From Methylococcus sp. Mc7 (GTDB lineage: Bacteria > Pseudomonadota > Gammaproteobacteria > Methylococcales > Methylococcaceae), in contig NZ_CP079095.1 of assembly GCF_019285515.1 (NCBI RefSeq), positions 2,574,501 to 2,638,500 on the forward strand: 64,000 nt of DNA. Reading direction: 5' to 3'. A program made the translations under genes and the position numbers. Positions 55,313-64,000 of this stretch are shown one piece after another; the first letter of the stretch is position 1; each line of letters starts with the position of its first letter. Under the pieces are notes generated by a model, which was not told where the DNA came from, searched no databases, and saw nothing but the letters and a program-made list of their open reading frames with translations.

Positions 55313-56267
55313 CTTCCGCCTGATCGGCGCCTTCCTCGCCCTGGCCTGCGGCGCAGTGGGCGCCGACACCGTCTACGTCACGCTGGAAAAGGACGACGCC
55401 ATCGCCGTCGTCGACGGCGCCACCGGCACCCGGACCAAGACGGCCAAGATCGGCAAGCGCCCGCGCGGCATCCTGCTGGCGAAGGACGGCAATAGCCTCT
55501 ACGTCGCCGCCAGCGACAGCGACGTCATCCAGGTGATCGATGCGGAGACGCTGAAAGTCACCGGCACGCTGCCTTCCGGCGAAGACCCGGAAACCTTCGC
55601 CATGGACCCTGACGGCAAGTTCCTTTACGTCTCCAACGAGGACGACAACCGGGTGACGGTGATCGACATCGCCGCCCGCAAGGCGGTCAAGGAGATTCCG
55701 GTGGGCGTCGAGCCCGAGGGCATCGCCGTCAGCCCGGACGGGCGTTGGGTGGTGAGCACCAGCGAGACTACCAACATGGCGCACTGGATCGACCGGGCCA
55801 AACTGGAAGTCGTGGACAACACCCTCGTCGATCCGCGCCCCCGCGCCGCGGCCTTCACCGCCGACAGCAGACAGCTGTGGGTCAGCTCCGAGATCGCCGG
55901 CACGGTGACGGTGATCGATACGGAAACCCGCCAGCCCATCAAGACGATTCCTTTCAAGATCGCCGGCGTGACCCAGGAGAAGGTCCAGCCGGTCGGCATC
56001 CGCATCGATCCCGAGCGGCGCTACGCCTATGTGGCGCTGGGGCCGGCCAACCGCGTCGCGGTGATCGACGCGCAGAAGCTGGAAGTGAAGGACTACCTGC
56101 TGGTCGGCCAGAGGGTGTGGAATCTGGAGTTCTCGCCCGATTTCAAACGGCTGTACACCACCAACGGCCTCAGCAACGACCTGTCCATCGTCGACCTGGA
56201 ATCGCACAAGGTGACCAAGTCGGTGGCCGTGGGCACACATCCCTGGGGAGCCGCGGTCAGGCCATGA
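55278..56267 (+). CDS. YVTN-type beta-propeller protein, PQQ-associated
   Basis: 329 aa. Signal peptide (RLIGAFLALACGAVGA), then about seven YVTN-type blades, e.g. SLYVAASDSDVIQVIDAETL, FLYVSNEDDNRVTVIDIAAR, QLWVSSEIAGTVTVIDTETR, and RLYTTNGLSNDLSIVDLESH. Such proteins are exported and are a fixed member of the PQQ-linked ABC gene set. The start lies inside the end of the preceding gene and its stop overlaps the ATPase ATG (ATGA). Molecular role not established. Confidence 0.88.
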   Translation: MNRKLCAVPRNDFRLIGAFLALACGAVGADTVYVTLEKDDAIAVVDGATGTRTKTAKIGKRPRGILLAKDGNSLYVAASDSDVIQVIDAETLKVTGTLPSGEDPETFAMDPDGKFLYVSNEDDNRVTVIDIAARKAVKEIPVGVEPEGIAVSPDGRWVVSTSETTNMAHWIDRAKLEVVDNTLVDPRPRAAAFTADSRQLWVSSEIAGTVTVIDTETRQPIKTIPFKIAGVTQEKVQPVGIRIDPERRYAYVALGPANRVAVIDAQKLEVKDYLLVGQRVWNLEFSPDFKRLYTTNGLSNDLSIVDLESHKVTKSVAVGTHPWGAAVRP

Positions 56268-57007
56268 GCGCTGCGGTTCCAGCGCTCGAGGTCGAACACC
56301 TTTCGTTCGCCTACGGGCCGCGCAAGGCGCTGGATGACGTGGGCTTCCGCGTCCACCGGGGCGAGTGCGCGATCCTGCTCGGCCCCAACGGGGCGGGCAA
56401 GAGCACGCTGTTCTCGCTGGTGACCCGGCTTTACGATGCGCCCGCAGGGCAGATCCGCATCGCCGGCCGCTCTTTGCGCCAGGACTCCTGCGCCGCGCTG
56501 TCCCGGCTCGGCGTCGTGTTCCAGCAGCCGACCCTCGACCTGGACCTGAGCGTCGCTCAGAACTTGCGCTATCACGCATCCCTGCATGGCTTGAGCCGCA
56601 AGGAGGCCGAGCTTCGTATCCGGGAGGAGCTGGAGCGGCAGGGCATGCACGGCCGGCGCGACGAGAAGGTCCGGCAACTGAACGGCGGCCACCGGCGGCG
56701 GGTGGAGATCGCCCGCGCCCTCCTGCACCGCCCGACCCTGCTGCTCCTGGACGAGCCCAGCGTGGGGCTGGACGTGCCCAGCCGCAAGGCCTTGGTCGAC
56801 TACATCCACGAGCTGTGCCGCAGCCGCGAGCTGGCGGTGCTGTGGGCGACGCATCTGATCGACGAGATCGGCGAGGACGACAGCCTGATCGTGCTGCACA
56901 AGGGGCGGGTCCGGGCACAAGGCACCGTGCGCGAGGTGCTGGCCGGGCAGGGCGCGGAAACGGTGAGCGCGGCGTTCCACCGGCTGACGGCGGAGGGCGA
57001 GGGATGA
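56264..57007 (+). CDS. ABC transporter ATP-binding protein, PQQ-associated set
   Basis: 247 aa. Walker A LLGPNGAGKSTL (~38-49), Q-loop VVFQQPTLD, signature LNGGHRRRVEIARAL in place of the canonical LSGGQ, Walker B TLLLLDEPSVGLD and switch His in LWATHLIDEI. Drug/polysaccharide-exporter type (CcmA/DrrA-like). Works with the permease downstream, with which it shares a 4-base ATGA overlap. Probably an exporter even though a binding protein is encoded two genes upstream. Confidence 0.92.
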   Translation: MSAAVPALEVEHLSFAYGPRKALDDVGFRVHRGECAILLGPNGAGKSTLFSLVTRLYDAPAGQIRIAGRSLRQDSCAALSRLGVVFQQPTLDLDLSVAQNLRYHASLHGLSRKEAELRIREELERQGMHGRRDEKVRQLNGGHRRRVEIARALLHRPTLLLLDEPSVGLDVPSRKALVDYIHELCRSRELAVLWATHLIDEIGEDDSLIVLHKGRVRAQGTVREVLAGQGAETVSAAFHRLTAEGEG

Positions 57008-57807
57008 GGCTGATGCATTATCTGCGAGCGCTGCGCGGCATCGTCGCCCGCGAGCTCTACCGCTTCGTCCACCAGCGCGAACGCTTCGTCTCCGCCCTGG
57101 TGCGGCCGCTGGTCTGGCTGTTCGTGTTCGCCGCCGGTTTCCGTTCGACCTTAGGTTTGGCCATCAGTCCGCCCTACGAGACCTATATCCTGTATGAGGT
57201 CTACATCACGCCGGGGCTTCTGGGGATGATCCAGTTGTTCAACGGCATGCAGAGTTCGCTGTCGATGGTGTACGACCGCGAAATGGGCAGCATGCGGACG
57301 CTCCTGGTCAGCCCATTGCCGCGCTGGTTCCTGCTGACCGCCAAGCTGGTCGCGGGCGTCGCCGTGTCGATTCTGCAGGTCTACGTGTTCTTGGGCGTCG
57401 CCTGGGCCTACGGCATCGAGGCGCCGGCCCAAGGCTATCTGGCGGTGCTGCCGGCGCTGCTGCTCTCCGGCGTGATGCTGGGGGCGCTCGGCCTGCTATT
57501 ATCATCTTTCATCCGCCAGTTGGAGAATTTCGCCGGCGTGATGAATTTCGTAATATTCCCGATGTTTTTTATGTCCACGGCGCTGTACCCGCTCTGGAAG
57601 ATCCAGGAGTCCAGCGAGCTGCTGCACTGGCTGGCCCAATGGAACCCCTTCTCGCAGGCGGTGGAGCTGATCCGCTTCGCGCTGTACGGACAGTTCAACG
57701 GGTTGGCATGCGGCTACACGGCCGGGGCCACGGCGCTGTTTCTCGCCGTGGCGATCGTCGGCTACAACCCTTCCAAAGGCATGATGCAGCGTAAAGGCGG
57801 CGCTTGA
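57004..57807 (+). CDS. ABC-2 type transporter permease
   Basis: 267 aa with six membrane segments; ABC-2 family (DrrB/NodJ/Wzm-like). [25 protein letters not shown] cytoplasmic start, [37 protein letters not shown] after helix 2, and [25 protein letters not shown] near helix 5 are characteristic. Forms the membrane half-transporter with the preceding ATPase. The stop overlaps a TTG start of rfbB (TTGA), linking export and dTDP-rhamnose genes in one operon. Confidence 0.92.
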   Translation: MRLMHYLRALRGIVARELYRFVHQRERFVSALVRPLVWLFVFAAGFRSTLGLAISPPYETYILYEVYITPGLLGMIQLFNGMQSSLSMVYDREMGSMRTLLVSPLPRWFLLTAKLVAGVAVSILQVYVFLGVAWAYGIEAPAQGYLAVLPALLLSGVMLGALGLLLSSFIRQLENFAGVMNFVIFPMFFMSTALYPLWKIQESSELLHWLAQWNPFSQAVELIRFALYGQFNGLACGYTAGATALFLAVAIVGYNPSKGMMQRKGGA

Positions 57808-58882
57808 ACCCAGTGAAAACCTTACTCGTTACCGGCGGAGCCGGATTCATCGGCGGCAATTTCGTGCTCAGGCAGATGCGGCAGGGCGGCGTCGAGGTCG
57901 TCAACCTGGACGCGCTGACCTATTCCGGCAATCTGCGCACCCTCGCCGAAGTCGAGGACGATCCGAACCACGACTTCGTGCTGGGCTCGATCGGCGACCG
58001 CGAGCTGGTCGAATACCTGCTGGAGCGCTATCAGCCGGACGCGATCGTCAATTTCGCCGCGGAGACCCATGTCGACCGCTCGATCGACGGCCCGGACGCC
58101 TTCGTCCACACCAACGTCGCCGGCACTTTCGAACTGCTGGAGGCCGCGCGCTGGTACTGGCGCCAACTGGACGACGAGCGCCGGAAGGCGTTCCGGTTCC
58201 TGCATGTCTCCACCGATGAGGTGTACGGCACGCTGGGTGCGACCGGCAAGTTCACCGAGGAGACGCCGTACCGGCCCAACTCGCCGTATTCGGCGTCCAA
58301 GGCCGGTTCCGACCACTTGGTGCGGGCCTATTTCCACACCTACGGCCTGCCGGTGCTGACCACCAACTGCTCGAACAATTACGGGCCGTACCAGTTCCCG
58401 GAGAAGCTGATCCCCTTGATGATCGACCATGCCTTGCAGGGCCTGCCGCTGCCGGTATACGGCGCGGGCACCAACGTCCGCGACTGGCTCTACGTGGAGG
58501 ACCATTGCCGGGCGATCGAGACCGTGCTGGCCGGCGGCCGGCCGGGCGAGGTCTACAACGTCGGCGGCAACAACGAGAAGACCAACATCGAAGTGGTGGA
58601 GACGATTTGCGCCCTGCTCGACGAACTCCTGCCCGATTCCCCCCATAAACCGCACCGCCGGCTGATCCAGTTCGTGCAGGACCGGCCGGGCCACGATCTG
58701 CGCTACGCCATCGATGCCGGCAAGATCGGCCGCGAACTGGGCTGGCAGCCGGAGGAAACCTTCGAGACCGGCCTGCGCAAGACGGTGCGCTGGTATCTCG
58801 ACAACCGCGACTGGGTGGAGCACGTCAAGGCCGGCAATTACGGCGGCGAGCGCCTCGGCGTCGAGAGCGCCAAGGAGAAGGC

Positions 58883-58886
<4 letters not shown>
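57804..58886 (+). CDS. rfbB: dTDP-glucose 4,6-dehydratase
   Basis: 360 aa. Second step of dTDP-L-rhamnose synthesis. Rossmann motif TGGAGFIGG at residues 10-18, HVSTDEVYG with the active-site Asp-Glu, and [15 protein letters not shown] with the Tyr/Lys pair; [19 protein letters not shown] and [14 protein letters not shown] complete the extended SDR. TTG at 57804 overlapping the permease stop is taken as the start because overlaps of this type recur along the operon; GTG at 57813 is the alternative. Confidence 0.94.
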
Positions 58887-59766
<880 letters not shown>

Positions 59767-59770
<4 letters not shown>

Positions 59771-60324
59771 GAGTCGAACAGACGTCATTGCCGGGTGTGG
59801 TGCTGATCTCGCCCAAGGTGTTCGGCGACGCCCGCGGCTATTTCAAGGAAACCTGGAGCCGCCAGCGTTACCAGGATGCCGGACTGCCGGCCGATTTCGT
59901 ACAGGACAATCTGTCCTATTCGCGCAAGGGCATCCTGCGGGGCCTGCATTTCCAGAATCCCCGCTCCCAGGGCAAGCTGGTGCAGGTGCTGCAGGGCGAG
60001 GTGTTCGACGTGGCGGTGGACATCCGGCGCGGATCGCCGCACTTCGGCCGCTGGTTCGGCACCGTGCTGTCGGCGGAGAACCATCTGCAGATGTACGTGC
60101 CGGAAGGCTTCGCTCACGGCTTCTGCGTACTCAGCGAGACGGCGATGTTCGCCTACAAGTGCACCGAGTATTACGATCCCTCCTCCGAATTCTCGCTGCG
60201 CTGGGACGATCCGGACATCGGCATAGACTGGCCGCAGGACGACGCGCCCGAACTCTCCGCCAAGGACAAGGACGCCTTGCTGCTCCGGGATTTTCCGCAG
60301 GACCGGCTGCCGGTCTATCCATGA
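59767..60324 (+). CDS. rfbC: dTDP-4-dehydrorhamnose 3,5-epimerase
   Basis: 185 aa, cupin fold. [31 protein letters not shown] with the catalytic His, [18 protein letters not shown] and [15 protein letters not shown] are diagnostic of RmlC. Start is TTG at 59767 overlapping the rfbA TGA as TTGA; no ATG or GTG fits better. Stop overlaps rfbD as ATGA. Confidence 0.95.
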
Positions 60325-61226
60325 AAATCCTCATCGTCGGCAGGGGCGGGCAATTGGCCTGGGAACTGCGGCGCACGCTCGCCTGCTTCGGCGAGGTCGT
60401 CGCACTCGATCGCCATACCGTGCCGGTTCTCGATCTGGCCGAACCGGCGGGCGTGGCCGCGGCGGTGCGATCCGTCCGGCCGGACCTGATCGTCAACGCG
60501 GCCGCCTATACCGCGGTCGATCGGGCCGAGCAGGAGCCGGAGCGGGCCTGGAAGGCGAACGCCGAAGGGCCCGCCGTGCTGGCGGCGGAGGCGGCGCGTT
60601 TAGGTATAGGCCTGATCCACTATTCGACCGATTACGTCTTCCCCGGCGACGGCAGCGTGCCGTACCGCGAGGACGACCCGGTCGGCCCGCGGAACGTTTA
60701 CGGCCGCAGCAAGCTGGCCGGCGAAGCGGCCATCGCCGAATCCGGCGCCGCCCATGTCGTTCTCCGCACCGCCTGGGTCTACGGCGTGCGCGGCCAGAAC
60801 TTCTTGAGGACCATGCTGCGGCTCATGGCCGAGCGCGAGGTGGTGCGGGTCATCGACGACCAGCTCGGCGCCCCGACCTGGGTGCGGATGATCGCCGAGG
60901 CGACCACGATTCTGGTGGCGCGCTCGCTGCGTTCCGGTGTGGCCGATCTGTCGGAAGCTAGCGGTGTCTACCATCTCACCTGCAGTGGCCGGACGAGCTG
61001 GTACGGCTTCGCCTGCGCCATCCGCGAGCGGTCCGTGGCCGCCGGATTGCTCCCCGACACCGCGGCCCGGGTCGAGGCCATCCCGACCGCGGAATATCCC
61101 ACTCCGGCCAAGCGGCCGGCTTATTCGGTGCTGGATTTGAGCAAGCTCGAGGAGCGGTTCGGCATCGTGCCCCCCGGCTGGCAACAGGCGCTGGAGCTTT
61201 GTTTGGCTGATCTTGCCGGTCGATAA
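60321..61226 (+). CDS. rfbD: dTDP-4-dehydrorhamnose reductase
   Basis: 301 aa. Final step to dTDP-L-rhamnose. [18 protein letters not shown] carries the NAD(P)H-binding motif. NAAAYTAVDRAEQEPE, IHYSTDYVFPGDG, and YGRSKLAGE with the active-site Tyr/Lys follow. RTAWVYGVRGQNFLRTMLRL is typical of RmlD. Last gene of the operon; a strong terminator lies 15 bp past the stop. Confidence 0.95.
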   Translation: MKILIVGRGGQLAWELRRTLACFGEVVALDRHTVPVLDLAEPAGVAAAVRSVRPDLIVNAAAYTAVDRAEQEPERAWKANAEGPAVLAAEAARLGIGLIHYSTDYVFPGDGSVPYREDDPVGPRNVYGRSKLAGEAAIAESGAAHVVLRTAWVYGVRGQNFLRTMLRLMAEREVVRVIDDQLGAPTWVRMIAEATTILVARSLRSGVADLSEASGVYHLTCSGRTSWYGFACAIRERSVAAGLLPDTAARVEAIPTAEYPTPAKRPAYSVLDLSKLEERFGIVPPGWQQALELCLADLAGR

Positions 61227-61241
61227 AGTCGGCTAAGCGTA

Positions 61242-61265
61242 GGCCCCGCGAAGCGGGGCCGTTTT
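61242..61265 (+). terminator. Rho-independent terminator after rfbD
   Basis: GGCCCCGC (61242-61249), loop GAA, perfect partner GCGGGGCC (61253-61260), followed by GTTTT. Ends the tolC-divergent export/rhamnose operon. Confidence 0.88.
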
Positions 61266-61310
61266 CGCTCTTGCTCTTGAAATCCCGTTCAGCCGCGCTG
61301 AGCATCGCAG

Positions 61311-61508
61311 CTTGCCGAGCGGATCAGCCCGTAGGGGCGCCGCAAGGAGGCGGCGCGTCGACAGAGGGGCATGGAAGCCCCTTCTGTCGACCCCGCTTGG
61401 CAAGCGAGAAGCGCAAGGGCTTTCGAGGCTGTCGGGCGGCCTTTTCTTTGCGTACTTTCTTTTGGCCGCACAAAAGAAAGTATGTCGGCCGTGGGTCCGA
61501 AAACCCAC
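61311..61508. repeat. Branched, multi-hairpin interspersed element between rfbD and dnaE
   Basis: An outer 12-bp stem, 61311-61322 with 61393-61404 (one G-T pair), encloses two hairpins: 61337-61343/61350-61356 and 61359-61370/61377-61389 (one bulge). Together these form a three-way junction. Downstream are a perfect 12-bp hairpin, TACTTTCTTTTG 61453-61464 with 61471-61482, and a 6-bp hairpin GTGGGT 61491-61496 with 61503-61508. No protein is supported here. It fills most of the 351-bp gap before dnaE. Confidence 0.7.
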
Positions 61509-61577
61509 ATCTAAACAAGTTTCGCGCAGCGTTTCTTAACCAATCTTTCCTATCGAAATACTTGGCGGCAGTCTTCC

Positions 61578-64000
61578 ATGGAGCCTAAGTTCGTCCATCT
61601 CCGGATTCACACCGAATATTCCCTCGTCGACGGGGTGGTCCGGATCAAACCGCTGGTCAAGAAGCTGGCGGAACTCGGCATGCCGGCCGTGGCCGTGACC
61701 GACCAGTCCAACCTGTTTGCCCTGGTCAAGTTCTACAAGGCGGCCATGGGCGCCGGGATCAAGCCGATCGCCGGCGCCGACGTGTGGGTGCAGAGCCCGC
61801 AGGATGCGAGTTCCCCTCACCGGCTCACCCTGCTGGTCCAGAACCAGGAGGGGTATCTCGCGCTGACCGAGCTGATTTCGCGCAGCTACCAGGAAAACCA
61901 GCACCAGGGCGTTCCCATGCTGATGCCGGAATGGCTGGCGGATCGCAATGCCGGCCTGATCGCGCTCTCCGGCGGGCGCGAAGGCGCCATCGGCCATGCC
62001 CTGATCGGCGGCAATAGCGCGGAAGCGGCACGTCTGGCCGAATACTGGGGCGGGATATTCCGGGACCGCTTCTACCTCGAACTGTGCCGGACGGGGCGCG
62101 CCAACGAGGAGCGCTACATCGATGCGGCGGTGGGGCTGGCCGCCCGCTTCGACTTGCCGGTGGTGGCCACCAACGACGTCCGCTTCCTAGCATCGAAGGA
62201 GTTCGAGGCCCACGAGGCGCGGGTCTGCATCCACCAGGGCAGGGTGCTGGACGACCCGCGCCGTCCCCGCGAATACAGCGAGCAGCAGTATCTGCGCAGC
62301 GAGGAGGAGATGCTGGCGCTGTTCGCCGATTTGCCGGAGGCGCTGGAGAACAGCGTGGAGATCGCGCGCCGCTGCAACATCGGCCTGACGCTGGGCAAGA
62401 ACTTCCTGCCGGATTTCCCGGTGCCGGCGGGCATGACGCCGGACGATTTTTTCTCGGAGCAGTCGCGAGAAGGGCTGAAGGAACGTCTGGCCGTGCGACC
62501 GCCTTCCGGACCGGGAACTTTGGAAGAACGGACGAAACGCTACTCGGACCGGCTCGAACTGGAGCTGTCGGTGATCCGCGAGATGGGCTTCCCCGGCTAC
62601 TTCCTGATCGTCGCCGACTTCATCCAGTGGGCCAAGAGCCAGGGCATTCCGGTGGGGCCGGGGCGCGGCTCCGGCGCCGGCTCGCTGGTGGCCTATGCGC
62701 TCAAGATCACCGACCTCGACCCGATCGAATTCGAGCTGCTGTTCGAGCGCTTCCTCAATCCCGAGCGCGTCTCCATGCCCGACTTCGACGTCGATTTCTG
62801 CATGGAGCGGCGCGACGAGGTGATCGACTACGTCGCCCGCAAGTACGGCCGCGACAAGGTGTCCCAGATCATCACCTACGGCAGCATGGCGGCCAAGGCT
62901 GTGGTGCGCGACGTCGGCCGGGTGCTGGGCCACCCGTACGGCTTCGTCGACCGTATCGCCAAGCTGATCCCGTTCGAGCTCGGCATCACCCTGAGCAAGG
63001 CGCTGGAGGACAGCGAAGACCTGCGCAAGCTCTACGAGGAGGACGAGGAGGTCAAGGCCCTGCTCGATTTGGCCCAGTCGCTCGAAGGCATCACCCGCAA
63101 TCCGGGCAAGCATGCGGGCGGCGTGGTGATCGCGCCCTCGCGCCTGGTCGATTTCAGCCCGCTGTATTGCGAGCCGGGCGGCGGCAACCTGGTGACCCAG
63201 TTCGACAAGGACGACGTCGAAGCGGTCGGCCTGGTCAAGTTCGACTTCCTGGGGCTGAGGACGCTGACCATCATCGATTGGGCGCTGGCCGACATCAACG
63301 GAAAGCGCCAGGCTGCGGGGGAGGAGCCGGTCGACATCAACCGGATTCCCCTGGACGATCCCAAGGCCTACGAGCTGCTGGGGAAGTGCGCGACCACCGC
63401 CGTGTTCCAGCTCGAATCGCGCGGGATGAAGGACTTGATCAAGCGGCTCAAGCCGGACTGTTTCGAGGACATCATCGCCCTGGTCGCGCTGTTCCGCCCC
63501 GGCCCTTTGCAATCGGGCATGGTGGACGACTACATCAACGTCAAGCACGGCCGGACCAAGGCGGAATATCCCCATCCGGTCCTGGAGCCGATCCTGAAAC
63601 CCACCAACGGCGTCATCCTGTACCAGGAGCAGGTGATGCAGATCGCCCGCGACATGGCCGGCTATACCCTGGGCGGCGCCGACCTGCTGCGGCGCGCCAT
63701 GGGCAAGAAGAAGCCGGAGGAGATGGCGAAGCAGCGGGAAATCTTCGTCGCCGGCGCCACCGGACAAGGCATAGACCCGGGCATCTCCTCCTACATCTTC
63801 GATTTGATGGAGAAGTTTGCCGGCTACGGCTTCAACAAATCGCATTCCGCCGCCTATGCCCTGGTGTCGTACCAGACCGCCTGGCTCAAGGCGCACTATC
63901 CGGCCGAGTTCATGGCGGCCGTGCTTTCAGCCGACATGGACAACACCGACAAGGTCGTCGTGCTGATCGACGAATGCCGCGGGATGAAGCTGTCCATCCT
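61578..64000 (+). CDS. dnaE: DNA polymerase III subunit alpha, 5' part (runs off window)
   Basis: The first 807 residues of about 1160. The catalytic chain of the replicative polymerase. N-terminal PHP domain opens [15 protein letters not shown] and continues to ~270. In the polymerase domain the metal-binding Asp402 and Asp404 lie in [14 protein letters not shown] and Asp556 in VKFDFLGL, equivalent by alignment to E. coli D401, D403 and D555. [16 protein letters not shown] and [30 protein letters not shown] are the other core blocks. ATG at 61578 directly opens the conserved domain. The HhH, OB and tau-binding parts are beyond 64000. Confidence 0.97.
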   Translation, partial: MEPKFVHLRIHTEYSLVDGVVRIKPLVKKLAELGMPAVAVTDQSNLFALVKFYKAAMGAGIKPIAGADVWVQSPQDASSPHRLTLLVQNQEGYLALTELISRSYQENQHQGVPMLMPEWLADRNAGLIALSGGREGAIGHALIGGNSAEAARLAEYWGGIFRDRFYLELCRTGRANEERYIDAAVGLAARFDLPVVATNDVRFLASKEFEAHEARVCIHQGRVLDDPRRPREYSEQQYLRSEEEMLALFADLPEALENSVEIARRCNIGLTLGKNFLPDFPVPAGMTPDDFFSEQSREGLKERLAVRPPSGPGTLEERTKRYSDRLELELSVIREMGFPGYFLIVADFIQWAKSQGIPVGPGRGSGAGSLVAYALKITDLDPIEFELLFERFLNPERVSMPDFDVDFCMERRDEVIDYVARKYGRDKVSQIITYGSMAAKAVVRDVGRVLGHPYGFVDRIAKLIPFELGITLSKALEDSEDLRKLYEEDEEVKALLDLAQSLEGITRNPGKHAGGVVIAPSRLVDFSPLYCEPGGGNLVTQFDKDDVEAVGLVKFDFLGLRTLTIIDWALADINGKRQAAGEEPVDINRIPLDDPKAYELLGKCATTAVFQLESRGMKDLIKRLKPDCFEDIIALVALFRPGPLQSGMVDDYINVKHGRTKAEYPHPVLEPILKPTNGVILYQEQVMQIARDMAGYTLGGADLLRRAMGKKKPEEMAKQREIFVAGATGQGIDPGISSYIFDLMEKFAGYGFNKSHSAAYALVSYQTAWLKAHYPAEFMAAVLSADMDNTDKVVVLIDECRGMKLSI

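Overview
The window is GC-rich bacterial chromosome, almost fully coding. It is most likely from a gammaproteobacterial methanotroph of the Methylococcus capsulatus type. This is inference from gene content: a methanofuran-type cofactor gene (mfnB) beside two C1-cluster proteins (DUF447, DUF6513), a PPi-dependent phosphofructokinase in tandem with a proton-pumping pyrophosphatase, and a PQQ-associated ABC export/beta-propeller cluster. I see no rRNA, complete tRNA, CRISPR array or replication origin.

Layout. 0-10.4 kb: the 3' end of a ubiX-like gene, then a long minus-strand run read pgi > CheB*/CheR-PAS-GGDEF-EAL > DUF6513 protein > DUF447 protein > mfnB > pyrD > VOC protein. Two of these genes carry an in-frame 21-bp tandem repeat (DSKSSEA). 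10.5-14 kb: argH, a histidine phosphatase, and a convergent CNNM/CorC membrane protein. 14.3-17.8 kb: pfp-hppA, the PPi-based energy module. 18-25.1 kb: oligopeptidase A, rubredoxin, a secreted phosphoesterase, then a Tim44-like/thioredoxin-like/hemJ/FmdB run ending at a LuxR-type regulator.

25.2-35.4 kb is an accessory region. It holds a degenerate NUDIX-like gene, a broken gmd fragment, an intact IS1380-type element with terminal repeats and target duplication, a 1023-aa secreted protein of unknown function, a small secreted protein, a MINPP/phytase-like phosphatase, a second LuxR-type regulator paralogous to the first, and an IS66 remnant. 35.4-43.7 kb: fabI, and a peptide-type ABC importer operon with serB embedded between permease and ATPase genes. 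43.8-47.2 kb (minus): mtaD-ubiG-SDR-sufT. 47.4-50.5 kb: aminotransferase, AI-2E family permease, murI. 50.5-52.3 kb: a ParE/Phd-type toxin-antitoxin pair and an intact IS630-type element.

52.4-61.2 kb: a TolC-like channel diverges from a tightly coupled plus-strand operon: PQQ-associated substrate-binding protein, YVTN propeller, ABC ATPase and permease, then rfbBACD for dTDP-L-rhamnose, closed by a clear intrinsic terminator. After a strongly structured interspersed repeat, dnaE runs off the right edge.

How genes work together: pfp/hppA link glycolytic flux (with pgi) to PPi and proton-motive force. mfnB and its neighbours point to tetrahydromethanopterin/methanofuran-linked formaldehyde oxidation. 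The rfb genes supply rhamnose for surface polysaccharide. Translational coupling by 4-bp start/stop overlaps is pervasive. Most unusual are the 21-bp coding repeat, interspersed repeats that supply a protein tail or fold as branched structures, a substrate-binding protein with both a lipobox and a C-terminal membrane anchor, and the accessory region between the two LuxR paralogues.
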